Shown here: one piece after another, positions 25,372 through 33,658 of the stretch
Numbering within the stretch: position 1 is the stretch's first letter
Layout of the letters: each line of letters opens with the position of its first letter
Source: JAUIET01 sp039111475
GTDB lineage: Bacteria; Pseudomonadota; Gammaproteobacteria; Pseudomonadales; JAUIET01
Direction: 5' to 3'
Assembly (NCBI GenBank): GCA_039111475.1
Contig: JBCCIP010000016.1
Location: forward strand, 1 to 64,000
DNA: 64,000 nucleotides
The notes under the pieces: generated by a model
What the model was told of the DNA's origin: nothing
The model's input: the letters and a program-made list of their open reading frames with translations, nothing else
Databases searched by the model: none
Made by a program: the position numbers and the translations under genes

Positions 25372-27528
25372 ATGGGCTACAATGGGCTTGTAAAGTACGC
25401 TAGCCGGAGCAGTATTATCAAGATTTCCTACCGTTTGCTGACCTTGTTGTTGGCGTTCAGCGTTAGCGGATATGGCTCTGCAAAAGCGCTAAACGCCATC
25501 AGCTTTTCTGACAAACAATCGCGTACAGCGCGAGAAGTTGTCCAGCGACTGAGTCGCAATCACTACAAAGACAAGGAATTCGGGGATGAACTGTCTTCTA
25601 CATTGTTTGATCAATACCTGATTAACCTCGACCCTGGTAAAAGCTTCTTTACCCAGGCTGACGTTGATCGCTTCGAATCGTATAGATATTCGCTGGATGA
25701 TCAGCTTAAAAAAGGTGACCTCAGTCCTGGTTACAAGATGTTTGAACGCTACCGCATTCTACTCACAGAACGACTGGAGCAAAACCTTAAACAGCTGCCG
25801 CTGCTGGTCGAGAATTTTGATTTTAAGCGGGCAGACTCTTTGGAAACTGATCGGTCGCAACTGCCCTGGCCCGTAGACCAAAAAGAGGCTGATGCATTGT
25901 GGTACAAGAGGATCAAGGCCAGCGCACTAAACCTGCGGCTCGCCGATAAGTCCAGCGACGAAATTCAGACGATTCTGAGCAAACGCTTTGAAAATCAAAT
26001 TTTGCGTTTGAATCAGATGAATAGCCAAGACGTTTTTCAGGTATTCCTGAATTCTCTGGCGCAGTTATACGACCCGCACACCAGTTACTTATCTCCTAGA
26101 AATTCCGAAAACTTCAATATTAATATGAGCCTTTCACTAGAAGGTATTGGAGCAGTATTACAACGCGAGGAAGAATTCACCAAGGTAGTCCGTCTAGTGC
26201 CTGCCGGACCGGCGGACAAATCCGGAAATCTGCAACCTGCTGACCGCATAATAGCTGTAGGCCAGGGGGATAAGGAAGATATGGTGAACGTTGTTGGTTG
26301 GCGACTTGACGAAGTAGTCGAAATGATTCGTGGTCCAAAAGGCACCAAGGTACGCCTTGAGATAATACCTGCCCACGCGGCTGCAGATGATGTGGTTGAG
26401 ACCATCACTATTGTGCGAAACAAAGTTAAGCTGGAAGAACAGTCGGCCAAGAGCAGTATTATAGAATTGGTGAAGGATGACGAGCTGCATCGCATAGGCG
26501 TGATTGACGTGCCAACTTTTTATATCGACTTCGACGCACGACGCAGAGGTGACCCAAATTATAAAAGCACCACCACTGATGTTAAGCGTTTGATCGATGA
26601 GTTAGAAGTACAGGATGTATCCGGAATTGTTATCGACTTGAGAGATAATGGTGGCGGATCGTTGTATGAAGCTAACGCGCTAACTCGCCTGTTCATTGAT
26701 TCAGGCCCTACTGTGCAGATTCGTCATGCAAATTCGCGAGTGGACCGAGAGCCTCGATCAAGCTACCGCGGAGCTCACTACACAGGCCCTATGGTGGTGC
26801 TTATTAATCGACTCAGCGCATCAGCTTCGGAAATTTTTGCAGCCGCAATTCAGGACTATGACCGAGGTCTTGTGTTGGGGGGACGTTCATTTGGTAAAGG
26901 CACGGTTCAATCATTGACGCAATTAACTGAAGGGCATCTTAAGTTAACCGAGTCGAAATTCTATCGAGTGTCGGGTGGCAGCACCCAACACAAGGGCGTT
27001 ATTCCAGATATAGAGTTTCCAGAATTATATGACGCTGACCAGGTGGGAGAGAGCGCGCTGGATTATGCGTTGAGTTGGGATACGATACACGCCGTGCAGC
27101 ACCAGCATTACTATCCGTTACAGGACAATCTGCCTGCGCTGAAACTAAGACATCAGCGGCGTATAAAAGACGATCCCGATTTCATCTATTTGCGCGAACA
27201 AATCGCCCTGCTGGATGAATCGAGAGCACGCACCAAAGTTTCTCTCAATGAACAGGAACGTCGCCAGCAGCGAAAAGATGATAAGACGGCGCAACTTGCT
27301 TTGGAAAATAAGCGCAGGGAATTAAAAGGTCTGGAAAAACTGGCGATTCTTGATGAAGCTGACGATGTAGACGGAGCTGCAAATGAGGTCAGTGGTGACG
27401 CTACGACCGAAAGTGCGGAGACAGATCCATTTCTTCAGGAAGCTGGGCAGATTTTGCTGGACTCACAGCCCCTGTTTCAAGCGATTGTCAGCAGAACGCC
27501 GATCAGACGCGCTCTGCCTATTCGCTGA
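25372..27528 (+). CDS. prc: Tail-specific (carboxy-terminal processing) periplasmic protease Prc
   Basis: The 718-residue product has an N-terminal signal segment (LLTLLLAFSVSGYGSAKA), a helical N-domain, a PDZ domain around residues 250-350 (SLEGIGAVLQ, VPAGPADKSGNLQPADRIIAV) and the S41 protease core. The catalytic dyad is Ser484 in SASASEIFAA and Lys509 in FGKGTVQ, with the same 25-residue spacing as in E. coli Prc. It cleaves periplasmic substrates from their C-termini, including peptidoglycan hydrolases. A C-terminal DUF3340-type region follows. It converges on fimV with a 50-base gap lacking a clear terminator. Confidence 0.95.
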   Translation: MGYNGLVKYASRSSIIKISYRLLTLLLAFSVSGYGSAKALNAISFSDKQSRTAREVVQRLSRNHYKDKEFGDELSSTLFDQYLINLDPGKSFFTQADVDRFESYRYSLDDQLKKGDLSPGYKMFERYRILLTERLEQNLKQLPLLVENFDFKRADSLETDRSQLPWPVDQKEADALWYKRIKASALNLRLADKSSDEIQTILSKRFENQILRLNQMNSQDVFQVFLNSLAQLYDPHTSYLSPRNSENFNINMSLSLEGIGAVLQREEEFTKVVRLVPAGPADKSGNLQPADRIIAVGQGDKEDMVNVVGWRLDEVVEMIRGPKGTKVRLEIIPAHAAADDVVETITIVRNKVKLEEQSAKSSIIELVKDDELHRIGVIDVPTFYIDFDARRRGDPNYKSTTTDVKRLIDELEVQDVSGIVIDLRDNGGGSLYEANALTRLFIDSGPTVQIRHANSRVDREPRSSYRGAHYTGPMVVLINRLSASASEIFAAAIQDYDRGLVLGGRSFGKGTVQSLTQLTEGHLKLTESKFYRVSGGSTQHKGVIPDIEFPELYDADQVGESALDYALSWDTIHAVQHQHYYPLQDNLPALKLRHQRRIKDDPDFIYLREQIALLDESRARTKVSLNEQERRQQRKDDKTAQLALENKRRELKGLEKLAILDEADDVDGAANEVSGDATTESAETDPFLQEAGQILLDSQPLFQAIVSRTPIRRALPIR

Positions 27529-27578
27529 TTTGCTCACTATTGTCGACAGTAATAAAAGGCTTTTTGCAGAAACCATTA

Positions 27579-30077
27579 TTAGTCAATTTGAAGCAATAAC
27601 TCTCTAGCTTGCTGTTTCTCCAGAGCAGTGCCGTTGCTAACCAGCTGCTCGAGAACATTTCTGGCATTCGCGTGGTCACCATGCTCGATCAATTGCCTGG
27701 CCGAGTGCAAGGAAACCTCGTGCTCCTCAGACACGCTCACGACCGATGCAGGTTCGTCCTGCAAATCCAATAACACCTCATCATCTGACTCGTCGAGATC
27801 TTCAAGCTGCTGAAGCGCTTCATCATCATCCAAGTCGCCTATGGTAGGAAATCCATCGTCACCACTTGTTGTAACCGGCTGTACCTCGTCAAGATCAAAG
27901 TCTTGATGATCGTTTTCCAGCGATGTAATGGAACCAGCTTGTTGTTCATTTCCATCCGCCAGGGAGGTGGCAGATCGTTCAGTGAGTGAGGAACCGTCGA
28001 CTAGAGTAGAATCGTCGTCGAAAGCGACGTCATCACCCAAATCAAGCTCATCCTCTAATTCACTAAGGTCTTCGAAAGATGAGCCGTCATCCAAATCCAG
28101 TTCCAAGTCATCTAACTCGGCGGCCGCTATGCGAATATCTTCGTCGTCAGCTTCTTCGAGTTCAAGCAGCTCGTCTTCAAACAAATCAGAGCCTCGTAAA
28201 TCGGCCAGGCGCTCGGTAGCATGTTGTTCGGCTTGCTCATTGCCAGCTGCGGCGTGCACAAGTATTAGTTTTTCAAGATAGTCCTCTCGTTCGGGTTCTT
28301 CTATTAACGCCTGTTCCAGCATATCAGCGGCTTCCGGGAAGCGACCGTACGCTAGGTAAATATCAGCTTCTTTCAGCGGGTCTGAGGTGTCGTCTTCCTC
28401 ATCGACCAGTTCTTCTTCAGGCTCATCCTCAGGGATACGCTGATCAAGCTCGCTGTAATCCTCATCCGTATCATTTTCCGCTGCTACTGGCGCCACATAA
28501 CCTTGTTGACGTTCTTCAGGCAGATCAAATTCTTCCTCAAATGCCCGAATCTCTTCCGCATTTTTACGCCGCCTGGCCATCCAGAACAATCCCAGCACGG
28601 ACAGAAGAGCCAATAAGGCAGCCCCACCCGACCAACTTAACAGATGATCTCGCCAAGTTTTGGGTGCCTCAGTCTGCGGCTTGGGTTCTGCTTTTACCGG
28701 CTCTACTGCTTCTTCAGCGACGTTTTCAAATTCGCTATCCGGGTCTTCCGCATCAGCAGACCAGTCGGGTGTTTCTATAGCGTCAGTAGATGACTCTACC
28801 GAAGTCATGTCCTCTGCCGTGTCTCCCAGACGAGATTGCAGCTCAGCCATCTCTGCACTGAGCAATTTCAACTTGTTTTGAAGATCAGCGACAAGTCGGT
28901 TTTTCTCAGTAACCTCATCACTCAAAGTCGCGTTCATCTGTTGCGCTTTCTGCAACTGAGCCAGAGCGTCTTCCAATTGTCTGGTCAGTTCTGCAACGCG
29001 TTCATCTGCATCAATTGCCGTGTTCACGCCGTCACCGGAATCTGTACTCAAAGACAGAGAGGGCGTGTCACTCACGCTGGGAGTGAAGCTATTGTCGGCA
29101 TCAGTGCGTGCGTCAATCTGGCGCGCATATCCAGTTTCTGCTTCCCACTCACGAATTTGGTCACCAATTTCTAAGCGCGCAGTGCTTCGATCATTGGCGC
29201 GCACCTGCGATTCATTAGGAATACGTAAGACCTGACCAACCTTCAAACGGTTTACGTTGTTTCTTACAAATGCGTCTTCATTTAATTGCTGTAAAGCCAG
29301 CAAGGTCTGATAAATACTCACATCATCAGCAGGTCTGACTCGACGGGCAATTCTCCACAACACATCTCCACGAACGGTCGTGTAAGTATCTTCCGCATTC
29401 CACTGCTCATCGGACGATGCGCTCTGATCGGAAGTTTCGGTGACTTCCGGTTCTTTCGCGATTGCTACTGAATCGGTATCCATTTCCACCGGTTCTGGTT
29501 CCGGCACTACGTCCTCACCAGCACTGGCCGCCATAGCGGGCTGAGGGTTTACAACAGCTGCTGGTTTCTCAGCGATAACATCTTCTAGAGACTCAACTTC
29601 ATCAACGGGCGGTATTTCCGGTGGTACTTCAGCGTCAGCCGCATTAGCTTGTTCCACACCGAAGTTTTGGTCGGTATCAGTGAAATAGCGCTTTTCCGTA
29701 TCAACAACAAATTGTTTTAGCTCCCTACCGTTTGGCCAGCGCGTTTCCAGCAGCAGGTCCCATTCTTCATCAGGCACTGCGACCGGGCCGTAGACGTGAA
29801 TAACGCCACCATCACGCCCATTAAGAATAATGTCGTACTGCAGATCGTTCAGGAACCCTGGACGGTCCAAGCGTACTTGCTTAAATTCCGCTTCGGACGC
29901 CAGCGAAACAGCGATATCAATAGGTCGCAGTGAGCCTACATCGCTTAGCTCAATGTCCGCCTTGAATGGTTCGTCCTTGTCAGAGAGTACGCGAATACCC
30001 CCAAGTTCAAGCGCTCCGGCCTGAGCTGCGAGAAGAATTCCGCTCAAACCGATAACGGGCAATGAATATTGCGACAT
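27579..30077 (-). CDS. fimV: FimV/HubP-type polar pilus assembly protein
   Basis: The 832-residue protein begins with a signal peptide and ALELGGIRVLSDKDEPFKADIELSD, the typical FimV N-terminal domain. A peptidoglycan-binding LysM domain follows around residues 233-292 (YTTVRGDVLWRIARRV, VGQVLRIPNES), then a coiled coil near 360-420, a single membrane segment LALLSVLGLFWMARR near 490-505, and a long very acidic cytoplasmic tail with a TPR-like part (EADIYLAYGRFPEAADMLEQAL). The C-terminus has the short FimV domain. It organises type IV pili and cell poles and affects cAMP signalling in Pseudomonas. GGGAG precedes the ATG, and a CRP-type site lies 124 bases upstream. Confidence 0.93.
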   Translation of the reverse strand: MSQYSLPVIGLSGILLAAQAGALELGGIRVLSDKDEPFKADIELSDVGSLRPIDIAVSLASEAEFKQVRLDRPGFLNDLQYDIILNGRDGGVIHVYGPVAVPDEEWDLLLETRWPNGRELKQFVVDTEKRYFTDTDQNFGVEQANAADAEVPPEIPPVDEVESLEDVIAEKPAAVVNPQPAMAASAGEDVVPEPEPVEMDTDSVAIAKEPEVTETSDQSASSDEQWNAEDTYTTVRGDVLWRIARRVRPADDVSIYQTLLALQQLNEDAFVRNNVNRLKVGQVLRIPNESQVRANDRSTARLEIGDQIREWEAETGYARQIDARTDADNSFTPSVSDTPSLSLSTDSGDGVNTAIDADERVAELTRQLEDALAQLQKAQQMNATLSDEVTEKNRLVADLQNKLKLLSAEMAELQSRLGDTAEDMTSVESSTDAIETPDWSADAEDPDSEFENVAEEAVEPVKAEPKPQTEAPKTWRDHLLSWSGGAALLALLSVLGLFWMARRRKNAEEIRAFEEEFDLPEERQQGYVAPVAAENDTDEDYSELDQRIPEDEPEEELVDEEDDTSDPLKEADIYLAYGRFPEAADMLEQALIEEPEREDYLEKLILVHAAAGNEQAEQHATERLADLRGSDLFEDELLELEEADDEDIRIAAAELDDLELDLDDGSSFEDLSELEDELDLGDDVAFDDDSTLVDGSSLTERSATSLADGNEQQAGSITSLENDHQDFDLDEVQPVTTSGDDGFPTIGDLDDDEALQQLEDLDESDDEVLLDLQDEPASVVSVSEEHEVSLHSARQLIEHGDHANARNVLEQLVSNGTALEKQQARELLLQID

Positions 30078-30152
30078 GTGTTGGCTCCCAATAGAAAAAC
30101 AAGTCTTATGTCGGCGATATCTCCATTAACGGGAATCGCTCTTTTGCTTTTC

Positions 30153-30181
30153 AGTATCGACAGCATGGGCAAGAATCTCCA
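30153..30181 (-). promoter_or_regulatory. Candidate class I cAMP-activated promoter for fimV
   Basis: On the minus strand TGGAGA (30181-30176) and GATACT (30158-30153) are separated by 17 bases. Each hexamer matches four of six consensus positions. A start point about seven bases further would place the CRP-type site centre near -62, the usual class I distance. The weak hexamers make dependence on an activator plausible. Confidence 0.35.
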
Positions 30182-30200
30182 CGCGATCTGGCACTTTGTG

Positions 30201-30216
30201 TGTGAGCCAAGTCACA
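30201..30216. promoter_or_regulatory. Perfect CRP/Vfr-type binding site upstream of fimV
   Basis: TGTGAGCCAAGTCACA matches the CRP core TGTGA-N6-TCACA without mismatch. It sits in the 202-base gap between the sulfatase stop and the fimV start, so its natural target is fimV. Whether the host has a CRP or Vfr protein is not visible here but is near universal among such gammaproteobacteria. Confidence 0.65.
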
Positions 30217-30279
30217 CTTTTGAGGCTTTATTGGTAAACAGTGCTCATTTTCAAAGCAGCAGTTTGAATATTGCGCAGT

Positions 30280-31893
30280 CTAATGTGCTTTTGTGCAAAG
30301 TCCGCCGAGATACCAGCGGGATTCGCAGTCGTACATGAGCCGTCCGCGTTCACCATGCTGCATATCCAGCAGACGATTAGTCATCTCATTGGGCGCCATG
30401 CCAGGTGCTGGTGCGTCCTGCAAGTGCTCGATTGGTACGGGGTAAGTTGCCCAATCCCTAGGTGCGCGCCAACCAGGTGGTGGAATTAACTGTGATCGGG
30501 TTCCTGAGATTGGGTACAACGCTCGCCAGTCGCGAATCAAAGCAGATAGCTCATGCACCCTGTCAGGATATCGCTCCGCAAGATTGTTGTACTCATTTGG
30601 GTCTACACTGATCTGGAACAAGTGGTTGGTAACATTTGTGGTTAGTTGATCTTGTTGCACCTCTTGTACAAGCTTCCAATCGTCATTGAAGACCGTCAGA
30701 TTAAACTGACCGTAGATTGGTGTTTCTGATGCAAAAAATAGGTACTCTTCCCGTGGCTTTTTTTTGCCTTCGCTGATGGCTGACCACATTGAACGTCCGT
30801 CCAGTTTGAAGGTATTTGAGGCTGATACCCCGGCTGCTTCCGTCAAGGTAGGGAAAACATCCATGGCCGTCATGATTTCTGTGAGTTTTGCACCAGCCTC
30901 CACTTTGCCCGGCCATCTCAACAGGGAAATCACACGAATACCACCTTCGAAAGTTTCACCTTTACCGCCACGCAACGGGTAATTGTCTGCACCACCAACT
31001 GAATACGCGGCTCCTCCATTGTCGCTAAAGAACAACACTATGGTGTCGTCAGCTATATTTTCTGCGTCAAGCGTATCGAGCACCTGCATAACAGCCTGGT
31101 CCATTGCATCTACAACGGCTGCGTACATTGGCCTGGCGCTGGGTTGCAGCAGTAATTTGGAAATACGGCGAGTTCCATCAGTTTGTTTGCTACGCGCAGG
31201 CGCTAAGTCTGTATTGATACCCTTGTATTTCTCCTGCAAGTCTTGAGGCGCGTCCAAAGGGGTGTGGGGCGCAATAAACGGCATATATAAAAAGAACGGC
31301 TTATTCTTATCGCGTTCTACAATGTATCGGCTGGCCTCATCGGCGAGTAAAAACGTTTCGTATCCATCCGCTTCAATCGAAACACCATTCTGTTGGAAGT
31401 CTTTTCCACCTTGATTTGCAAATGGTGGATAGAAACCCACCTCGGTATGCAAGTGACCGTAAAAGTGCTCAAAGCCACGATTGTTTGGATGATAGCTCTG
31501 TTGTGCATGGCCTAAGTGCCATTTACCTACCATTGCAGTCTGATAGCCCGCCGCCAAAAAACTCTCTGGCATGAAGTGCTCATCTGGATGTATCCCATTG
31601 TTGTCCCACGCCATAATGACACCATAGGCAACGCCAAGTCGCATCGGGTTTCGCCCAGTCATTAAGGCCGCACGGGTTGGTGAGCAAATTGGCGTAGTAT
31701 AAAAACGATCGAGCTGCATACCTTCCTCAGCCAATCTGTCCAGCGCTGGCGTATCAATATCGCCACCATGGTAACCAACATCGTTCCAGCCAAGGTCATC
31801 TGCAACAAATACAATCACGTTAGGCTTGCTTTGCCCAACGGAAAACTGCGGGAGCAAGATCAGCAGCCCAATCATCAGGTGCAGGAATTTCAT
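30280..31893 (-). CDS. Secreted type I sulfatase (arylsulfatase family)
   Basis: From the ATG at 31893 the protein has 537 residues and a signal peptide (MKFLHLMIGLLILLPQFSVGQ), so it acts in the periplasm or outside. KPNVIVFVADDLGW holds the metal-binding Asp pair, and PICSPTRAALMTGR carries the CxPxR motif whose Cys (about residue 70) is converted to formylglycine. FSDNGG supplies further metal ligands. It cleaves sulfate esters of unknown substrates such as marine polysaccharides or sulfated lipids. The maturase is not in the window. It follows gorA by 15 bases, an unusual pairing suggesting co-transcription. Confidence 0.92.
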   Translation of the reverse strand: MKFLHLMIGLLILLPQFSVGQSKPNVIVFVADDLGWNDVGYHGGDIDTPALDRLAEEGMQLDRFYTTPICSPTRAALMTGRNPMRLGVAYGVIMAWDNNGIHPDEHFMPESFLAAGYQTAMVGKWHLGHAQQSYHPNNRGFEHFYGHLHTEVGFYPPFANQGGKDFQQNGVSIEADGYETFLLADEASRYIVERDKNKPFFLYMPFIAPHTPLDAPQDLQEKYKGINTDLAPARSKQTDGTRRISKLLLQPSARPMYAAVVDAMDQAVMQVLDTLDAENIADDTIVLFFSDNGGAAYSVGGADNYPLRGGKGETFEGGIRVISLLRWPGKVEAGAKLTEIMTAMDVFPTLTEAAGVSASNTFKLDGRSMWSAISEGKKKPREEYLFFASETPIYGQFNLTVFNDDWKLVQEVQQDQLTTNVTNHLFQISVDPNEYNNLAERYPDRVHELSALIRDWRALYPISGTRSQLIPPPGWRAPRDWATYPVPIEHLQDAPAPGMAPNEMTNRLLDMQHGERGRLMYDCESRWYLGGLCTKAH

Positions 31894-31908
31894 CGCTAGC
31901 AATTGTCG

Positions 31909-33288
31909 TTATGTATCTGCGGTACGCATCGTCACAAACTCTTCGGCCGACGTAGGATGAATACCAATGGTGTCGTCAAAGTCGCTCTTAGTGGCACCGG
32001 CCTTAAGCGCAATACCCATACCCTGAGTAATCTCTCCGGCATCGGGGCCTACCATGTGCACGCCGACAACCTTATCGCTGTCTTTATCGACTATCAATTT
32101 CATCAATGTTCTCTCATTGCTGCCGCTGAGCGTGTTTTTCAGTGCACGAAACTCTGAACGATAGGTATCAACATGGGTGTATCGTTGCTTCGCATCTGCT
32201 TCGCTCAATCCTACAGTACCAATGTTTGGCTGACAAAAGACAGCAGTAGGGATGTTGGTGTAATCCAAAGTTCGCGATGAACCCTTGTAAACCTGATCGA
32301 CAAAAACCATCGCTTCCGCAATCGCAACAGGTGTTAACTCCGGAGTATTAATAATATCGCCAAGCGCATAAACACCGGGCACGCTGGTTTCAAAACTGTC
32401 ATCAACCGCAATCTTGCCGTTTGCTGTCATTTCAAGATTAAGCTTGTTTACGCCGGCTTCATCTAGCAAGGGAACACGGCCGGTCGCATACAATATACAG
32501 TCGCATTGCAAGACGTCACCGGTACTCAGCTGCAACTCGTACTGACCCTCTCCCAGTTTGTTTATTGCAAGCACTTCAGATTGAAGGCGAATATCGATGC
32601 CCTTCCCCGCCATTTCTTTCGTGACATGTTCACCAAGGTCGTGATCAAATCGCTTTAACAGCTTTGCTCCTCTATACAACAAAGTTGTATTGCAACCAAG
32701 TCCATTGAAAATCCCAGCGAATTCCACTCCAATGTAACCGCCACCTACCACTACCGGATTCTTCGGCAGTGTATTGAGATAAAACACCTGGTTTGAATCA
32801 ATAACGTGCTCTTTTCCCGGAATATCAGGAACGCTGGGCCAGCCGCCCATTGCCAGCAATACACGCTTGCAGCTAAATCGCGATTCGCCAACCGCGACCG
32901 TTGAAGCGTCAACCACTTCTGCCCTACCCTCGATAATAGTCACACCGGCATTGTCCAGAAGATTCTGATAAATACCATTCAGGCGTTGAATTTCTGCCGT
33001 CTTATTATCTCTCAGTGTTGGCCAGTCATGAGATGAATCGGCCGTCGACCATCCGAAACCTTGTGATGCTTCGAAGTCTTCTGCGAAATGAGAAGCGTAA
33101 ACAAATAATTTCTTTGGAACACAGCCAACGTTTACGCAGGTTCCGCCCAGGTAACGCTCTTCTGCAACCGCTACTTTCGCACCGGTCGCCGCCGCCATGC
33201 GTGCGGCGCGCACCCCACCAGAGCCAGCGCCAATAACAAACAGGTCAAAATCAAGTTCTTTTTTATCGGAAGACTCGGTTGTCCCCAT
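31909..33288 (-). CDS. gorA: Glutathione-disulfide reductase
   Basis: The 459-residue flavoprotein reduces glutathione disulfide with NADPH. It has the FAD motif VIGAGSGGVRAAR, the redox pair Cys51-Cys56 in GGTCVNVGCVPKKL, the NADPH motif VGGGYIGVEFA and the C-terminal HPTSAEE with the catalytic His and Glu. The GVRAARMAA stretch and the lack of extra cysteines favour glutathione reductase over dihydrolipoamide or mercuric reductases. GGAG lies ten bases before the ATG. It is followed by the sulfatase gene and preceded by a small basic protein gene. Confidence 0.95.
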   Translation of the reverse strand: MGTTESSDKKELDFDLFVIGAGSGGVRAARMAAATGAKVAVAEERYLGGTCVNVGCVPKKLFVYASHFAEDFEASQGFGWSTADSSHDWPTLRDNKTAEIQRLNGIYQNLLDNAGVTIIEGRAEVVDASTVAVGESRFSCKRVLLAMGGWPSVPDIPGKEHVIDSNQVFYLNTLPKNPVVVGGGYIGVEFAGIFNGLGCNTTLLYRGAKLLKRFDHDLGEHVTKEMAGKGIDIRLQSEVLAINKLGEGQYELQLSTGDVLQCDCILYATGRVPLLDEAGVNKLNLEMTANGKIAVDDSFETSVPGVYALGDIINTPELTPVAIAEAMVFVDQVYKGSSRTLDYTNIPTAVFCQPNIGTVGLSEADAKQRYTHVDTYRSEFRALKNTLSGSNERTLMKLIVDKDSDKVVGVHMVGPDAGEITQGMGIALKAGATKSDFDDTIGIHPTSAEEFVTMRTADT

Positions 33289-33330
33289 CGCGCATCAGCT
33301 CCTACATTTGAGTACGCAAAGTATGCCACA

Positions 33331-33576
33331 TCAAACCTCGATATCGATGTGTTTTGCTTTAGATCTGGTTTCTTTCTGACGTTCACGCAAAGAGGGTTGT
33401 CCAGGTTTGTACAAGCGGCCTCGATGGGAAGGGTCGCGGCGACGCTCGGTCGTTGCAACATGCTTTTCTGCGGCTACTTCTGCCGATTCTTTAGTGGCCT
33501 TAACGGCCGATTTTTTCTTTGCGCTGTTATTGTCCCGGACGCTGCGCTGGGGAAATAGTGTAGGAAAGTTGATCAC
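33331..33576 (-). CDS. Small, very basic protein of unknown function
   Basis: A GTG at 33576 is preceded by GAGG at five bases, and the frame gives 81 residues dominated by Lys, Arg, Ser and Glu (SAKKKSAVKATKESAEVAAE, then ERRRDPSHRGRLYKPGQPSLRERQKE). It has no membrane segment and is probably disordered, perhaps a nucleic-acid or ribosome-binding protein. I know of no named family. It lies between cysG and gorA on the same strand. The good ribosome binding site and biased composition argue that it is real. Confidence 0.5.
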   Translation of the reverse strand: MINFPTLFPQRSVRDNNSAKKKSAVKATKESAEVAAEKHVATTERRRDPSHRGRLYKPGQPSLRERQKETRSKAKHIDIEV

Positions 33577-33623
33577 GTTAACCTCGCATGAAATGCAGGG
33601 TAAGGCCTAATCCCTAGTGTTTA

Positions 33624-33641
33624 ACTTAAACTGCTTTAAGT
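33624..33641. other. AT-rich hairpin between cysG and the small basic protein gene
   Basis: ACTTAAA (33624-33630) and TTTAAGT (33635-33641) form a perfect seven-base stem with a four-base loop. An overlapping alternative pair, GTTTAA and TTAAAC (33619-33631), also exists. It follows the cysG stop and could end that transcript or lie in a promoter for the next gene. Function unknown. Confidence 0.3.
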
Positions 33642-33658
33642 ACCTTAACGACCAAAGC

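Noticed and set aside
27529..27578. Terminator between convergent prc and fimV
   Set aside because: Only imperfect symmetry around GTCGAC and a weak AAAAG/CTTTT pair with no real loop; not convincing.
27579..28600. Low-complexity acidic repeats in the fimV tail as a tandem repeat array
   Set aside because: The acidic stretches vary in sequence and length and are normal for FimV cytoplasmic tails.
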